A stretch of 64,000 bases of DNA from Cafeteria roenbergensis (GCA_008330645.1 VLTN01000029.1:1-64000); one strand, 5' to 3'. Counted from the stretch's first letter, positions 17,097-26,393 are shown. Program-made: numbers and translations. Notes: a model not told the origin generated them from the sequence alone.

Positions 17097-19413
17097 CTGC
17101 GTCCACCGTTCGCCAAACTGGTTCGAGGAGGATGCCCTCCGCCGGCCCGCGCCTTAGCGGCCCCGCAAGCCGCCAGATGTGCTGCAAGCCTGCCGCCCAC
17201 TCGGCAGAGCTCTGCCACGCGGCCCGTTGCTTGGCCAGCGCTTCTCTCGAAAGCCAGTCCGCGGCCTTGTTGTCCGCCCCCGGGATGAACCTGCTGTGCA
17301 CAAAAATGCGTTTGCGCAACAGTACCTCCGCCAAGGCCTCGCCTGCCTGGTCGGCGTGCCTCGCCTTCGCCGCGGCCCTGCCTCGCAGCGCCGCGCCTGC
17401 CGCTGTCGAATCGCTGAGGAACAGCACCGTCTCGTTACACGCCGCAGACGCGACCCACTGCACCGCAGACACCGCGGTCACCAGCTCCGACCTGGCCGAC
17501 TGCGGGATCGGCGCCGAATACCTGACGCGCAACGCCGTGGCTCGCACCCCTCTGCCCACGCGCCCGTCCGCTAGCCGCCCGTTCACCGTCGTAGCGAGAT
17601 CGAGAATCACTGCGCCTCCCTGTCGCCCGGAGGCGTCCGAGACCACCACGAACCGCGGGTGATCGTCCAGGCTCTGCCGGCGCCCGATGTCATCCACCCG
17701 CCACACGGGGCGCACAAACCACTTCCGCAAGGCCCCAGCCGCCCGCTCGTGCGCCGCCGAGAACCGCGCGGAACCCGCCGAGCTCTCCCGCGCCACCTGC
17801 CACAGCCGCCTAAGCCACAGGCGCGCGGGGCTCATAACCGCCGCCAGCCATGCCAGCCGACCCAGCACGGAGCGCAGTTTGTCCACCGCCATAGAAGCGC
17901 CCTCCCGGATCTTGGCAAGGTCTGTCTCCAGCGCATCTGCCATGCTCGGAGTGAACGCGACGGTGGGTGGGTGTGCCACCGCGCTCACCCGCAGCCCGAT
18001 CCAGTCCACAAAGTGCGCGCACGGGAGCAGCTTCTCTCGCGCTACCGGAAGCCCGATCGCTTGCAGAGTAGCGATCGCTCTCTCGCGAAAGGCCTCGGCT
18101 TGCTGCCGAGTCCCTCGCAGCGCCCAGATGGAGTCGTCACAGTACGCCAGACCACTGCCTCGCTCACTGCGCAGTGACGTTACCACCGCCACCATGATGA
18201 GATTCAAGGCGCTTGCCGACCAAACGCTTCCCATGCTCGCTCTGGTCACCGCGTAGCGCGTGCCTTTCCACACCACGCACGTGGCTCCCCGCGCCGCTCC
18301 TCCCAGCGCCATTCTCCTGTAGGCCGTTTCTGCGTCAAGAGCCCACAGGAAGACCGGCCGGCCCTCCTGACCCGCCGACACACGACGCAGCCATGCCGCC
18401 ACTCGCAACGCATCCGTAGTGACTGGAAACGGCATCACCTGTGTCCGGGCCAGCCCGTTCGGGCCCCGGAGACGACCGCCCTTGTCTCTAGAACTGTCGT
18501 CACAGATCAGGCGAAACCGCCCATTCGACTTGGGGACGCATGATAGGGGGCTGTGTGGGGGCGGCGCCACCCCCTTCGGCCAGGGGGAGAGCCACCCCCG
18601 TTCTATGTCCCGGCGCACGAGGGCCTCCATGGCCTCCGCCGCGCCTTCTACATCCGGCGCCTTGTTCGGCCGCGCTTCGAAGGACGTTACCGGAGCGGAG
18701 AGTTCCGCACTAACTCCTAGTAAACCCACTGCAAACGCGTGCCGCCATCCCACCGAAGAAGTGCCCCGCAACCTGCGAAGAACCTCCACGGGATTTATGC
18801 ACGGGCCGCCTGCCGGCTCCATGCCCGCCACAACGGGAAAAGCCCCGAGTGTATGCATAAATCCGCCTTCCGCGAACGCCGCAGGACAGTTCGCCTGCGC
18901 CATTGCCTGCTCCACCGGACCCTTCAGTGCGCCCTGGGCAGCTAGAGTGCCCAGCCACTTTTCCAACACATCCGGGTCCACCACTTCCGCGTCCATCCCG
19001 CACGCCGCGAGCAGGGCCTGCGCCCGGGCGTACAGAAGAGACGGCTCGGTGACTTTCGCCCAGCTCGTTCCACTTCGCGACACTCGCTGGGCGAGGGAGT
19101 CCGGGCCAGGGGCTGGCCTTCGAAGCGCCGCCCGGTATCGGGCCGCCACGGCCGCATCCTCATCCGGCCGCTTCCGCCTTCCCGACTGACCCGGACGCTG
19201 TGAGGCGTGTGCCCGGTCGCGTGAGGTTGGAGGCAACGACACGGGAAGACCCCCCTCCTCCGGGGGTGCCTTCCGCCGCTGATCGCCTTTGTGCGCGCGT
19301 TGCCCACTCACAAAGGCCCTCCAAAACTCTGCCTCCGCTGCTTCGGCAGCCCGTTCAGAACCTCGTCCAACGAGGATGCGGTACAGGCCCCTTCGTCCCG
19401 AAGGCGAGCCCAC
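16960..19413 (-). CDS. Ngaro reverse transcriptase - RNase H
   Basis: This 817-aa frame has RT motifs in order: PKSNGRFRLICDDSS, FLWALDAETAYRRMAL (catalytic Asp of motif A), ASMGSVWSASALNLIM (motif B) and GLAYCDDSIWAL (motif C, YCDD). An RNase H domain follows with VVSDASGRQGG, SARSELVTAVSA, LFLSDSTAAG and FIPGADNKAADWLS. It makes the cDNA copy and removes the RNA template. The N-terminal 200 residues are Arg/Ala-rich without a recognised domain. It overlaps the gag-like frame by 106 bases and the recombinase frame by 137. Confidence 0.9.
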   Translation of the reverse strand: MGSPSGRRGLYRILVGRGSERAAEAAEAEFWRAFVSGQRAHKGDQRRKAPPEEGGLPVSLPPTSRDRAHASQRPGQSGRRKRPDEDAAVAARYRAALRRPAPGPDSLAQRVSRSGTSWAKVTEPSLLYARAQALLAACGMDAEVVDPDVLEKWLGTLAAQGALKGPVEQAMAQANCPAAFAEGGFMHTLGAFPVVAGMEPAGGPCINPVEVLRRLRGTSSVGWRHAFAVGLLGVSAELSAPVTSFEARPNKAPDVEGAAEAMEALVRRDIERGWLSPWPKGVAPPPHSPLSCVPKSNGRFRLICDDSSRDKGGRLRGPNGLARTQVMPFPVTTDALRVAAWLRRVSAGQEGRPVFLWALDAETAYRRMALGGAARGATCVVWKGTRYAVTRASMGSVWSASALNLIMVAVVTSLRSERGSGLAYCDDSIWALRGTRQQAEAFRERAIATLQAIGLPVAREKLLPCAHFVDWIGLRVSAVAHPPTVAFTPSMADALETDLAKIREGASMAVDKLRSVLGRLAWLAAVMSPARLWLRRLWQVARESSAGSARFSAAHERAAGALRKWFVRPVWRVDDIGRRQSLDDHPRFVVVSDASGRQGGAVILDLATTVNGRLADGRVGRGVRATALRVRYSAPIPQSARSELVTAVSAVQWVASAACNETVLFLSDSTAAGAALRGRAAAKARHADQAGEALAEVLLRKRIFVHSRFIPGADNKAADWLSREALAKQRAAWQSSAEWAAGLQHIWRLAGPLRRGPAEGILLEPVWRTVDADAQWFGTETGGGDADRACGEQRTCGSREPAGRGGSRGSGRTNQPL

Positions 19414-21215
19414 ATCGCGGCGGGACGCGAGTCCCCGCCAGCGTCCCGGACACAGCGCTGCAACACACCCAGGCGCCGCTTAGGAGCTGCCTTGGCCACC
19501 ACCATCCAGAACACCGCTTCTGGATCGCCGGTAAGCGCTGCCGACGCCTCCATCGGGCTCAGACCGACACTCCGCTTCATGGCAGCCGTGATGTTGGGGC
19601 CCCGGGTCCCGTCCCCGGGGGACCGCGCCCTTCTTTCCCGGGGCCTCGTCTCCGCCTCGCCCGTCCATCCGTGCTGCGAGGGGTGTGCGGGGGGCGCCCG
19701 CCCCGGCCCGCGGCTAACGCCCGCCGGGCGGGCCGCGCCGGCCAGCCTCGACGGCATCCTCGCCAGGAGCGCCTCTAGCCGCGCAGACCTTGCCAGGCTG
19801 ATCCCCTCCCTCGAATAAGAGCCAAGCGGTCCCCAGGGAAGGGATAGCGACACGGAGAGGCCGAGCCCCTCGAGGGCCCCCCGCACTGCCGGGTCCCGAC
19901 ACTCGACGGCCCCGCCCCACACGAGAATCGCGCACATCAGCGCCATGTAGCCCAGCGCGTCCCCCTCGTGGAAGAACGCCGCTGCCACAGCGCGCATGCC
20001 CGGCAGTGACTCCTGGAGGACCATAGCGTCGTGCAGATTCATCACCGCCTGGGAGTCGGCCTCCTCTCCGAGGTGCAACTCCCAACGCATGCGCTCGTCT
20101 GCGCACCGCTCTGCCCGCGCCGCGACCGCCTCTGCCACGCTGGACGCCATCGCGAGCACATGTCCCGGCGCGCGCCTCCCATCCGCGACCACCAGCCGTC
20201 GGATGGACGCCGCTGCCGCCCGCAGGAGCACCGACATGTCGCAGGGGGGAGCCCGAGTTGAAGCCACCGAGGCCCGTATCACCGCCGCCGCCGCGGCTGC
20301 TCCCGGCACCCGCGCCGTTGCGGCCCCTTCCGGGACGAACGGGACCATCGTGGCGACCAGCAGCGTGTCCGGGTGCACGCCGGCCGCCCCCCACGCCGCT
20401 ACGCGAGACGACTGCGCACGGAACGACAGATCCACCGCCGCTCCCACCAAGGCCATGCGGTCCCGGGGCCGCGCGGACGGCTCCACCCGAGACCCCCCGC
20501 TGCCGGCCTTGTCTGGCGAGGGGGGGCGCCCCGCGTGGCGAGGGCCCCCGTCCAGTGCCAGCACCCCTCGGACGCTGTCCGTGTCCTCCGTGCCGGCGCT
20601 CATGCCAGCACCCACCGAGGCTTCTGACCCCCGGGAACTCGGACGCGCACCCGGGCCGGTCGACGGCGCCATCGCGTCCGCCCCCGCCCGATGCGCGTCA
20701 ACCGTCCGAGCGTCCACTGCCCCCAGCACCGTTAAGAAGAGCTTGATCCGAGCCCGCTCCGCGGATAGCCCGGCCGTCTGGCCGCCGCCGGAAGCGAGCG
20801 CCGCCAGGAAGTCCTCGTCCGTCCGAATTGCCGCCGCCAAACTCTGCAGCGACTGGTCGACCTCGGCTCTGCCAATTTGGCGCGCTAAGAGCCAACCGGC
20901 GATAAGCAGGCTGCGCGCGTCCGCGTCGGCCGCGGAGTCCAGGGCCGCCGCCCAGTTCGACAGCCAGGAGCGGACGCTCCGGTTGGTCGCCGACCGCGCG
21001 ATCGTGGTCAGCCCCGGCGCCCGCCGAAGCCAGACCAACCACGCCCCCAGTCCGAACTGCTTTTCGGCCGCAGTGGGTCCTTCCCGCACCTCTTCCTGCG
21101 CCGCAAACGCGCCCCAAGAGGCCGGGAGGCCCGGGACCGCGCTTCGGAACGCCGTCCATGTGTCCGAGTCCACGTCGGGACCCGCCGCAGCACCCACTCG
21201 GGCTGCCGCTGCCAT
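19308..21215 (-). CDS. Ngaro gag-like ORF1 protein
   Basis: This 635-aa Ala-rich frame is the first gene of the retrotransposon, starting 7 bases inside the 5' terminal repeat border. No zinc knuckle or capsid signature is evident. The middle (around residues 200-260) is Gly/Ser/Pro-rich and the rest mostly helical. The function is inferred from position: in Ngaro/DIRS elements the first ORF is a gag-like nucleocapsid protein. Confidence 0.7.
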   Translation of the reverse strand: MAAAARVGAAAGPDVDSDTWTAFRSAVPGLPASWGAFAAQEEVREGPTAAEKQFGLGAWLVWLRRAPGLTTIARSATNRSVRSWLSNWAAALDSAADADARSLLIAGWLLARQIGRAEVDQSLQSLAAAIRTDEDFLAALASGGGQTAGLSAERARIKLFLTVLGAVDARTVDAHRAGADAMAPSTGPGARPSSRGSEASVGAGMSAGTEDTDSVRGVLALDGGPRHAGRPPSPDKAGSGGSRVEPSARPRDRMALVGAAVDLSFRAQSSRVAAWGAAGVHPDTLLVATMVPFVPEGAATARVPGAAAAAAVIRASVASTRAPPCDMSVLLRAAAASIRRLVVADGRRAPGHVLAMASSVAEAVAARAERCADERMRWELHLGEEADSQAVMNLHDAMVLQESLPGMRAVAAAFFHEGDALGYMALMCAILVWGGAVECRDPAVRGALEGLGLSVSLSLPWGPLGSYSREGISLARSARLEALLARMPSRLAGAARPAGVSRGPGRAPPAHPSQHGWTGEAETRPRERRARSPGDGTRGPNITAAMKRSVGLSPMEASAALTGDPEAVFWMVVAKAAPKRRLGVLQRCVRDAGGDSRPAAMWARLRDEGACTASSLDEVLNGLPKQRRQSFGGPL

Positions 21216-21221
21216 GCGCCT

Positions 21222-21532
21222 AAAAGCTTAAGCGCGCGTCACACAAACGCGGCGGGAATGCGGAGTCGCTGATTCCCTGTGGGATAACTGATCAGGGCAG
21301 GCGAGTGCCGTGCCGCTGAGTTTCCCGTTACGGACGGGAGAGTTCCTGCGTCCGGTGTGCTGATTGCGCGCGCGCCCGTTGGGCAGAGCTTTCCCCCGCT
21401 CTGCAGCGAGAAGGACACCCTCCTCCGGTTCGCCTCTTCGCCGCCTGGTCTTGTCGCGGGATATGGAATCCCTTTGACTGGATGTGTTGTCATTCGTTCA
21501 GCTCAGTGTTCAGCCTCTTCAGGCTTGTTGTC
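21222..21532. repeat. Ngaro split repeat, outer copy of the 311 bp unit
   Basis: This is the 5' terminal copy in coding orientation, identical as read to 15322-15632. The EMALE gene sequence resumes right after GTTGTC. Confidence 0.9.
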
Positions 21533-22585
21533 GTTCCACCCGATGGTGGAAAATCCCACGTTCAGAGGTTCCCCGGTACCACTCGTGCACCCCGCCTGGA
21601 TGAACATTTGACCACTCGCCATGCTCCCGAGACGGGGATCGTGAAGCTGAAGAACACATTCTGCGTCGGCTTGATCATCCCTTCCGAGCCTGAGGTTTCC
21701 GCGAATGCCTCCGGTGAACTTTGCGGGCTGTCTAAAATCACTGAAGTATCCAGCGTCGTCGAAGAGATTAGGGTCGCGTGTATAGTCGAACTGGAACATC
21801 GTGAACTCATTCTGATTTCCAGACCCAGCAACGGACTTGTGTCCTACGTTAAACCGTGTCGGTTGGCCGACGTCCCCAGTAGAAGGGTTGCCCACGACAA
21901 TACGCATATCGGGGAAATTGTCGCCCATGTACTCCATTGTCCTCGATGTCATAGTCAACATTGAAGCGGTATTCGTGTAATCGCTTGCCGAGTCTCCACC
22001 GCAGAGCTTCAACTCTGTTGTTGTGTCTGTACCAGACCGTGCAATCTGGAGATTGCCCCATACCTCGTGGCTTTCGTCGTCTGCAGTTTCACTGCCAACC
22101 CTGAGTTTGCCCTTGACGTCGAGCGTTGCCTGAGGATCGTCTTCCTGAATGCCTACCCGTCCTCCCTTGATTCGCATCGTCTCGCGAAGCCGAGACGATT
22201 CGGTATAAGAGCCATCCTGGGTTCTGAAGATGATATTCCCCATCAAATTGACAACATCGTCCTCTCCCTTCATCGCAATATGACACGTGTCTGCACTGTC
22301 TGGAATTGACGGGTTCTGGACGTACCCTTCGGCGTCGTTGTTAAAGATAATCCTGCGCTCCGTCGCTCGTCCGGACGGTGCGTTGTCTCCGTTGTCGCGA
22401 AGAATCATATCCCCATCTTGAACAATCATATCCCCAGTACTCGAAGTCGTATCTCTGTCGACCAGGATACTGTCCGCCTTGATTGTCCGACAGGTCAGGT
22501 CACGACACTCGATGTCCTCGACTGTGCGAATACTTTTTACATACACTGGGAGAGACGTTGCCGATTCGAGTTGAGAGATGGACAT
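21533..22585 (-). pseudogene. N-terminal piece of the fibre-like gene
   Basis: This piece starts at MSISQLESATSLPVYVKSIR with a TAGTAG word before the ATG, and runs to the Ngaro border. It shows beta-rich text typical of phage and virus fibre shafts (VGIQEDDPQATLDVKGKL is a classic tail-fibre phrase), with repeated short strands. Together with the S74 piece on the other side of the Ngaro this supports a fibre or spike protein. The open frame reads on a little into the retrotransposon repeat (to 21503) by chance. Confidence 0.75.
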
Positions 22586-22593
22586 TGCTACTA

Positions 22594-22861
22594 CCCGCTT
22601 TTAAAAAAAGCGTACCAAAAGGGATGTGCCTTCGGCACAAGTTCTATGAACTCTAAAAGAGTCCGTAGAACCTTTAATGCCTGATACGCTCGTTCACCCC
22701 ATGGGGACAGTTTCAAGGTTGGTTCTCCTGTTGGGTGTGAGCAGTACGGGGCGCTTTAAAGTGTATCAAAACCACGGCCTGCCGGCCACGACCGGCTACG
22801 GCCTGCCGGCCACGACCGGCTTGAGAAACCCTGGGAACGTCGTGTGGGGGCACGACCCCAC
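22594..22861. repeat. Intergenic stretch with several dispersed repeats
   Basis: It contains the CGCTTTTAAAAAAAGCGTACC word (22597-22617), a GTGCCTTCGGCACAAG hairpin (about 22625-22640), and two copies of a GGCCTGCCGGCCACGACCGG word (about 22782-22820), which recurs in inverse near 26961 and 29911. No gene is seen. Confidence 0.65.
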
Positions 22862-23521
22862 CTAGAGGGTCTTCACAATGGCCAAACGCTCGCGCACCAT
22901 CTTCTCCAACTCGTCGTAGGAGGAGTAGATTGCAATCTCGGCGTCAGTGGGGAGGCTCTCAAGGAAGTCCTGGCGGGACACGCGCAGTCCCTCGCGAGCA
23001 GTAAGAACCTCTGCGTCTGTGCCGTAGTTGTCCTTGATGCGCTTCTCCTCGGCTGTGAGAATTTCCTCGAAGAACTCCTTCGATGGGCATGCCATTACAA
23101 CGGCATCGCGCTTGCGCTGTTGCGCCCACGCCCAGCAAGAGGTGAGGAAGAGCACCTGCAGAGACTTGTTCGCCTTAATCTGCCCCTTAACATGTTCGAG
23201 AACGACGTTCGCGCACTCGGTGTACGCGATGGCCTCCATGAGGGTGGAGTTCGTCCGCCGGGCTTCGCTCAGGCGCTCCAGCATGTCGCGCTTACACAGT
23301 GTCCGCATGTAATCGTCCAGGTCGATGACCATGTACTGCTTCTGAGACGACAACTTGTTGAGCATGAGGCTCTTCCCACCCTTCGAGGGCAGAACCAGCA
23401 CATGCTTCTTAATCTTGTCCGGGGTTCGACACGTCCCGAAGCACGACTTACTGGCCGAGATTGCGAGCGGAATCAACACTGATGCTGTCTTAAGCGCGAT
23501 TTGTCCGCCTGTCATTTCCAT
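22862..23521 (-). CDS. P-loop kinase-like protein
   Basis: This 219-aa frame has a CTAGTAG word directly before its ATG. HVLVLPSKGGKSLMLNKL (40-57) fits a phosphate-binding loop of the PSxxGKS kind, and QYMVIDLDDYM (62-72) follows as the likely Walker B/substrate region, a layout seen in small nucleotide and nucleoside kinases of viruses. Two further helical segments (SCWAWAQQRKRDAVVMACPS, then an acidic C terminus) follow. The substrate is unknown. The N-terminal hydrophobic stretch IALKTASVLIPLAISASKS could be a membrane anchor or a core strand. It is encoded by the virophage-like element, so it may process nucleotides during infection; this is inference. Confidence 0.6.
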   Translation of the reverse strand: MEMTGGQIALKTASVLIPLAISASKSCFGTCRTPDKIKKHVLVLPSKGGKSLMLNKLSSQKQYMVIDLDDYMRTLCKRDMLERLSEARRTNSTLMEAIAYTECANVVLEHVKGQIKANKSLQVLFLTSCWAWAQQRKRDAVVMACPSKEFFEEILTAEEKRIKDNYGTDAEVLTAREGLRVSRQDFLESLPTDAEIAIYSSYDELEKMVRERLAIVKTL

Positions 23522-23679
23522 CTACTAGCGCTTTTAAAAAAAGCGTACCAAAAGCGCTTTTAAAAAAAGCGTACCAAAATGGATACGCCTTCGGCGTAAG
23601 TTCCATAAATCTAAAAGCGATTTTGGTACGCTTTTTTTAAAAGCGGCGATTTTGGTACGCTTTTTTTAAAAGCGGCGAT
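23522..23679. repeat. Cluster of GGTACGC-A/T-rich inverted repeats
   Basis: It has four copies of the GGTACGCTTTTTTTAAAAGC word in both orientations, plus GATACGCCTTCGGCGTAAGT (a hairpin). The same block, slightly rearranged, is at 25335-25470. It lies between two minus-strand genes and contains no gene. Confidence 0.8.
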
Positions 23680-24507
23680 TTATTGCCACCCAAGTGCTTG
23701 CACCCAAGTTTTAGCCCCAGGTGCTCCCGCCACTGAGGCTTCGACTGCTGAGGCGGCGCGAGCCCGTGTGTTGGGAGGGGAGAACTCTGCCCCTTTAGCG
23801 GTTACGAATGAGGAGTTCATGTCGTCGTCATCGTCATCGGAGAAGACGTCAGATGGGAGCGATGCACGGTCGGCCAATTCGTGAATTTCTTGGCGTGCTT
23901 CGACGAGGGCTGGTCGTTCCTTAATCGCCTTGAACCCTTGCTTCTTGGCCAGTCGCTTATTCATACGGAGCAACTTGGCGGCGGCAAGTGCGCGTTTCTG
24001 GTATACCTGCTTCGCGCGTTCCTCCTTCTTCGCGAGCGCCTCAATCTCCCTTCTAGTCCTCTCTTCTTGTGCCAGCATCCTTAATTGCTCCATCTCGTAC
24101 TGGCTTTCAGCGCGTCCTTGTGTTGCGATAACCCCTTCCTTTACCTGAGCCATATCCGTCATTTGTTTAAGGTAGCCCCTAATACTCTTTCGGTGGTTGC
24201 TGTCAAAGGCACGCGAAACACTAGACTCCATCAATTTTGTGATATCATCACGTAGTAATTCGATTTGAGACTGGAGTTTACGAGACATTCGGGCGTCACT
24301 GACAAGGTTCTTCATCTGGTTTGCAACTGATACGGCCTCCTTTTGATTGCCACCCTTGTGGATAAGAGAAACCAACACTTGCGCCAGGTGTCGGAGACCA
24401 TCACGCGCCTTGCTCGTGCTGATACGCTCACCCAGTGGCTCGTAAGTGCCGTCTTCGAACATCTCCTCGCCAATCTCCGCCTCCTTGTTCGGCTCGCTCC
24501 GTGGCAA
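23680..24507 (-). CDS. Coiled-coil protein, unknown function
   Basis: This 275-aa frame is rich in Glu, Lys, Arg and Gln, with long predicted helices: residues about 60-100 (MSRKLQSQIELLRDDITKLM), then 125-200 (EMEQLRMLAQEERTRREIEA), with heptad-like spacing. An acidic patch (DDDDDD) lies near 225, and the C terminus is Ala-rich. It is probably an oligomeric structural or scaffold protein of the virophage-like element. I recognise no family. It is transcribed divergently from the nucleotidyltransferase-like gene, with TAGTAG/TATAGTAG words in the space between. Confidence 0.55.
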   Translation of the reverse strand: MPRSEPNKEAEIGEEMFEDGTYEPLGERISTSKARDGLRHLAQVLVSLIHKGGNQKEAVSVANQMKNLVSDARMSRKLQSQIELLRDDITKLMESSVSRAFDSNHRKSIRGYLKQMTDMAQVKEGVIATQGRAESQYEMEQLRMLAQEERTRREIEALAKKEERAKQVYQKRALAAAKLLRMNKRLAKKQGFKAIKERPALVEARQEIHELADRASLPSDVFSDDDDDDMNSSFVTAKGAEFSPPNTRARAASAVEASVAGAPGAKTWVQALGWQ

Positions 24508-24604
24508 TCTCCTTCATCCTTGTGTTGTAGACACCGGTTTCCGCCTTTGCTCGCTTCTTAATCAACTCCTTCACGATATCGTGATATGACATTCTTCTAT
24601 CTTA

Positions 24605-24620
24605 TAGTAGCATATAAATC
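24605..24620 (+). promoter_or_regulatory. TATAGTAG motif before the nucleotidyltransferase-like gene
   Basis: CTTATAGTAGCATATAAATC lies directly before the ATG at 24621. It combines the TAGTAG word shared by EMALE starts with a second A/T-rich word. Confidence 0.5.
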
Positions 24621-25370
24621 ATGGAACTGACCAAGTCGACGATACGGCGATTCAACGACCTGAACAGGCGAGTCTTCTCCAGGGTGTCCGTGAAGCATCC
24701 GCTGTACCTGAACGGCAGTTATCGGTACAGCCCGTGGGCGTCCGACATCGACCTGTACACCAGAGTTCCTCCCGAGGAACTGGAGAAGGTGCTACGTGTC
24801 CTCCTGAGCATCGACGACGACGCCGAAATGGTATTCCTGAAGTTGAAGATTGGAGAACACAAGACGAAGGATAAGGCTCTACTGAAAGACCCTGACCGTG
24901 TCCACGAATACCTCGCCAAGGCAGAGCCAGGGAGGCGCTGGGTGAAGTGTAACTGGCTCCTCTGGACAGGTGCAACGATCGAAGAGGTCAGTGTTGTGTA
25001 TGACCTGGGGAAGCCTGTCAGCAAAGCCCGCATGGTCGCGTCCATTAAGAACGACATCGCCAAGTATGAGGCCGTACCCGACATGTACAAGGCGCTCAAA
25101 AGGCGCAGGCTCCTGCTCAAGAACAAAGCCCCCATTGACAAGATACTGAACGACACTCGGTTGGGTCTCATGTACCTCTGCAGGGTAAGGGCAGAGACGC
25201 TTCAAAAGGCCAAGGGGCTGTTTCCGCAAAAAGTACTAAAGAAGGCCAGGGGCAATCTGAGACAGTCTTTGCGCGTCGTGCTTGGATTCGACCGGATTAT
25301 GAGCCCGGATGAATTGCGCGACGCCATGAATCGAACGCTTTTTAAAAAAGCGTACCAAAAACGCTTTTAA
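24621..25370 (+). CDS. Nucleotidyltransferase-like protein
   Basis: This 249-aa frame has YLNGSYRYSPWASDIDLYTR (29-48), which fits the polymerase-beta-type nucleotidyltransferase signature: Gly-Ser, a short loop, then Asp-x-Asp (D42, D44). A possible third strand is EEVSVVYDL. The rest is basic and helical (KALKRRRLLLKNK). Such folds transfer nucleotides to RNA, DNA, proteins or small molecules; the substrate cannot be told. Its last residues (FKKAYQKRF) are encoded by the dispersed intergenic repeat, so the C terminus has been capped by that repeat. Related genes may be annotated only as hypothetical in mavirus relatives. Confidence 0.55.
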   Translation: MELTKSTIRRFNDLNRRVFSRVSVKHPLYLNGSYRYSPWASDIDLYTRVPPEELEKVLRVLLSIDDDAEMVFLKLKIGEHKTKDKALLKDPDRVHEYLAKAEPGRRWVKCNWLLWTGATIEEVSVVYDLGKPVSKARMVASIKNDIAKYEAVPDMYKALKRRRLLLKNKAPIDKILNDTRLGLMYLCRVRAETLQKAKGLFPQKVLKKARGNLRQSLRVVLGFDRIMSPDELRDAMNRTLFKKAYQKRF

Positions 25371-25470
25371 AAAAAGCGTACCAAAATGGATACGCCTTCG
25401 GCGTAAGTTCCATAAATCTAAAAGCGTTTTTGGTACGCTTTTTTTAAAAGCGGCGCTTTTTTTAAAAGCG
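25335..25470. repeat. Cluster of GGTACGC-A/T-rich inverted repeats
   Basis: This is a second copy of the block at 23522-23679: CGCTTTTAAAAAAAGCGTACC words in both orientations around the GCCTTCGGC hairpin. It overlaps the 3' end of the nucleotidyltransferase-like gene and reaches almost to the start of the ATPase gene. Confidence 0.8.
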
Positions 25471-25479
25471 TTTTGTAGT

Positions 25480-26388
25480 ATGTCATTCAACGCTTCGACA
25501 GGCCAAGCAGTAGCACTAATCGAGGGAAAGGGCATCAAATCCACTCCCGTTTACTTTGACGAAGACGACATGGCAGGCAAGACGTCTGTAGACATCCCCA
25601 AGGGTAAGGCTCAGGCTGTCCTCATTCCGCCCTCCGTCGTATCCAAGCGCGAACGCGATGTATGGTACCTCAGCGGGAAGAGTGGCGCGGGGAAATCGTA
25701 TCTTTCAGCATCCCTGATTGACTTTTACAGGAAGACTGGCCAGCGCGTGTACGTTCTATCACCAATCAAGGATGCCAAATTCGGGAAGGACGCCAAGTAC
25801 CTCAAGATTGACAATCTCGTAGGAATGTCGAGCAGTTATGACAAAGACAATGCACGGTATCAAGAAGCGAAGATTCGCTTCAAGTACAAGAAGAAGGAAC
25901 TGGCAGAAAACCCCGACCTGCTGATGAAACTGGAACTGCGTCTGAACGAACTCAAGCCTGACTCTTCGAAGCGGGGTCGCATGGAAATGAAACTGTGCCC
26001 CGACAAAATGGAGGAGTTGTTCAGCGATTCCGTCATTCTGTTCGACGACTACCAAGAGGGCATGACAGGGGGAGAAATCAAACTCGTTGAGTTCTTCCGT
26101 GATTTCTACTTGACGACAGGGCGTCACACGAGGACGAGCATGATTCTCTGCCACCACATCAGCAATGACCGCGAGAAGACCAAGATGATTATGACCGAGA
26201 CTTCGAACATCGTGCTGTTCAGTAAGAGTACAACGAAGAGCAGGGAGTACCTCCTGAAGACGTACTACGGATTCGACAAGGGGCAGATTGCCGAGGTGGA
26301 GAAGCGCATGAAGGCTAAAGACCGCTGGGTCTGTTTTGACAAAGACATGGGGATATTGATGACGCCTCAGAGATTGTGGGTTCATTGA
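25480..26388 (+). CDS. FtsK/HerA-family genome-packaging ATPase
   Basis: This 302-aa frame is close to the usual size in mavirus relatives. Walker A is LSGKSGAGKS (64-73) and Walker B is VILFDDYQEG (185-194). TTGRHTRTSMILCHHISND matches the sensor region that follows in virophage ATPases. It pumps DNA into the capsid. It is the first gene of a compact plus-strand block (ATPase, protease, penton, capsid), the standard morphogenesis order for this group. The start is preceded by GTAGT directly before the ATG. The protease frame follows with only a few bases between. Confidence 0.9.
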   Translation: MSFNASTGQAVALIEGKGIKSTPVYFDEDDMAGKTSVDIPKGKAQAVLIPPSVVSKRERDVWYLSGKSGAGKSYLSASLIDFYRKTGQRVYVLSPIKDAKFGKDAKYLKIDNLVGMSSSYDKDNARYQEAKIRFKYKKKELAENPDLLMKLELRLNELKPDSSKRGRMEMKLCPDKMEELFSDSVILFDDYQEGMTGGEIKLVEFFRDFYLTTGRHTRTSMILCHHISNDREKTKMIMTETSNIVLFSKSTTKSREYLLKTYYGFDKGQIAEVEKRMKAKDRWVCFDKDMGILMTPQRLWVH

Positions 26389-26393
26389 ATAGA

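Larger units (their letters stand above)
15146..21532 (-). mobile_element. Ngaro-type tyrosine-recombinase retrotransposon nested in the EMALE
   Basis: This 6.4 kb element on the minus strand has the split direct repeats of Ngaro/DIRS elements. A 157 bp repeat occurs at 15146-15302 and 15632-15788, and a 311 bp repeat at 15322-15632 and 21222-21532; in coding direction the order is A1, genes, B1-A2-B2. Three overlapping frames follow gag-like, RT-RNase H, tyrosine recombinase. Both repeat pairs look identical between copies, so the insertion is recent, and its frames look open, so the copy looks whole. It is GC-rich, unlike the surrounding EMALE. It interrupts the fibre-like gene, and no target duplication is expected for this family. 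Confidence 0.92.
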
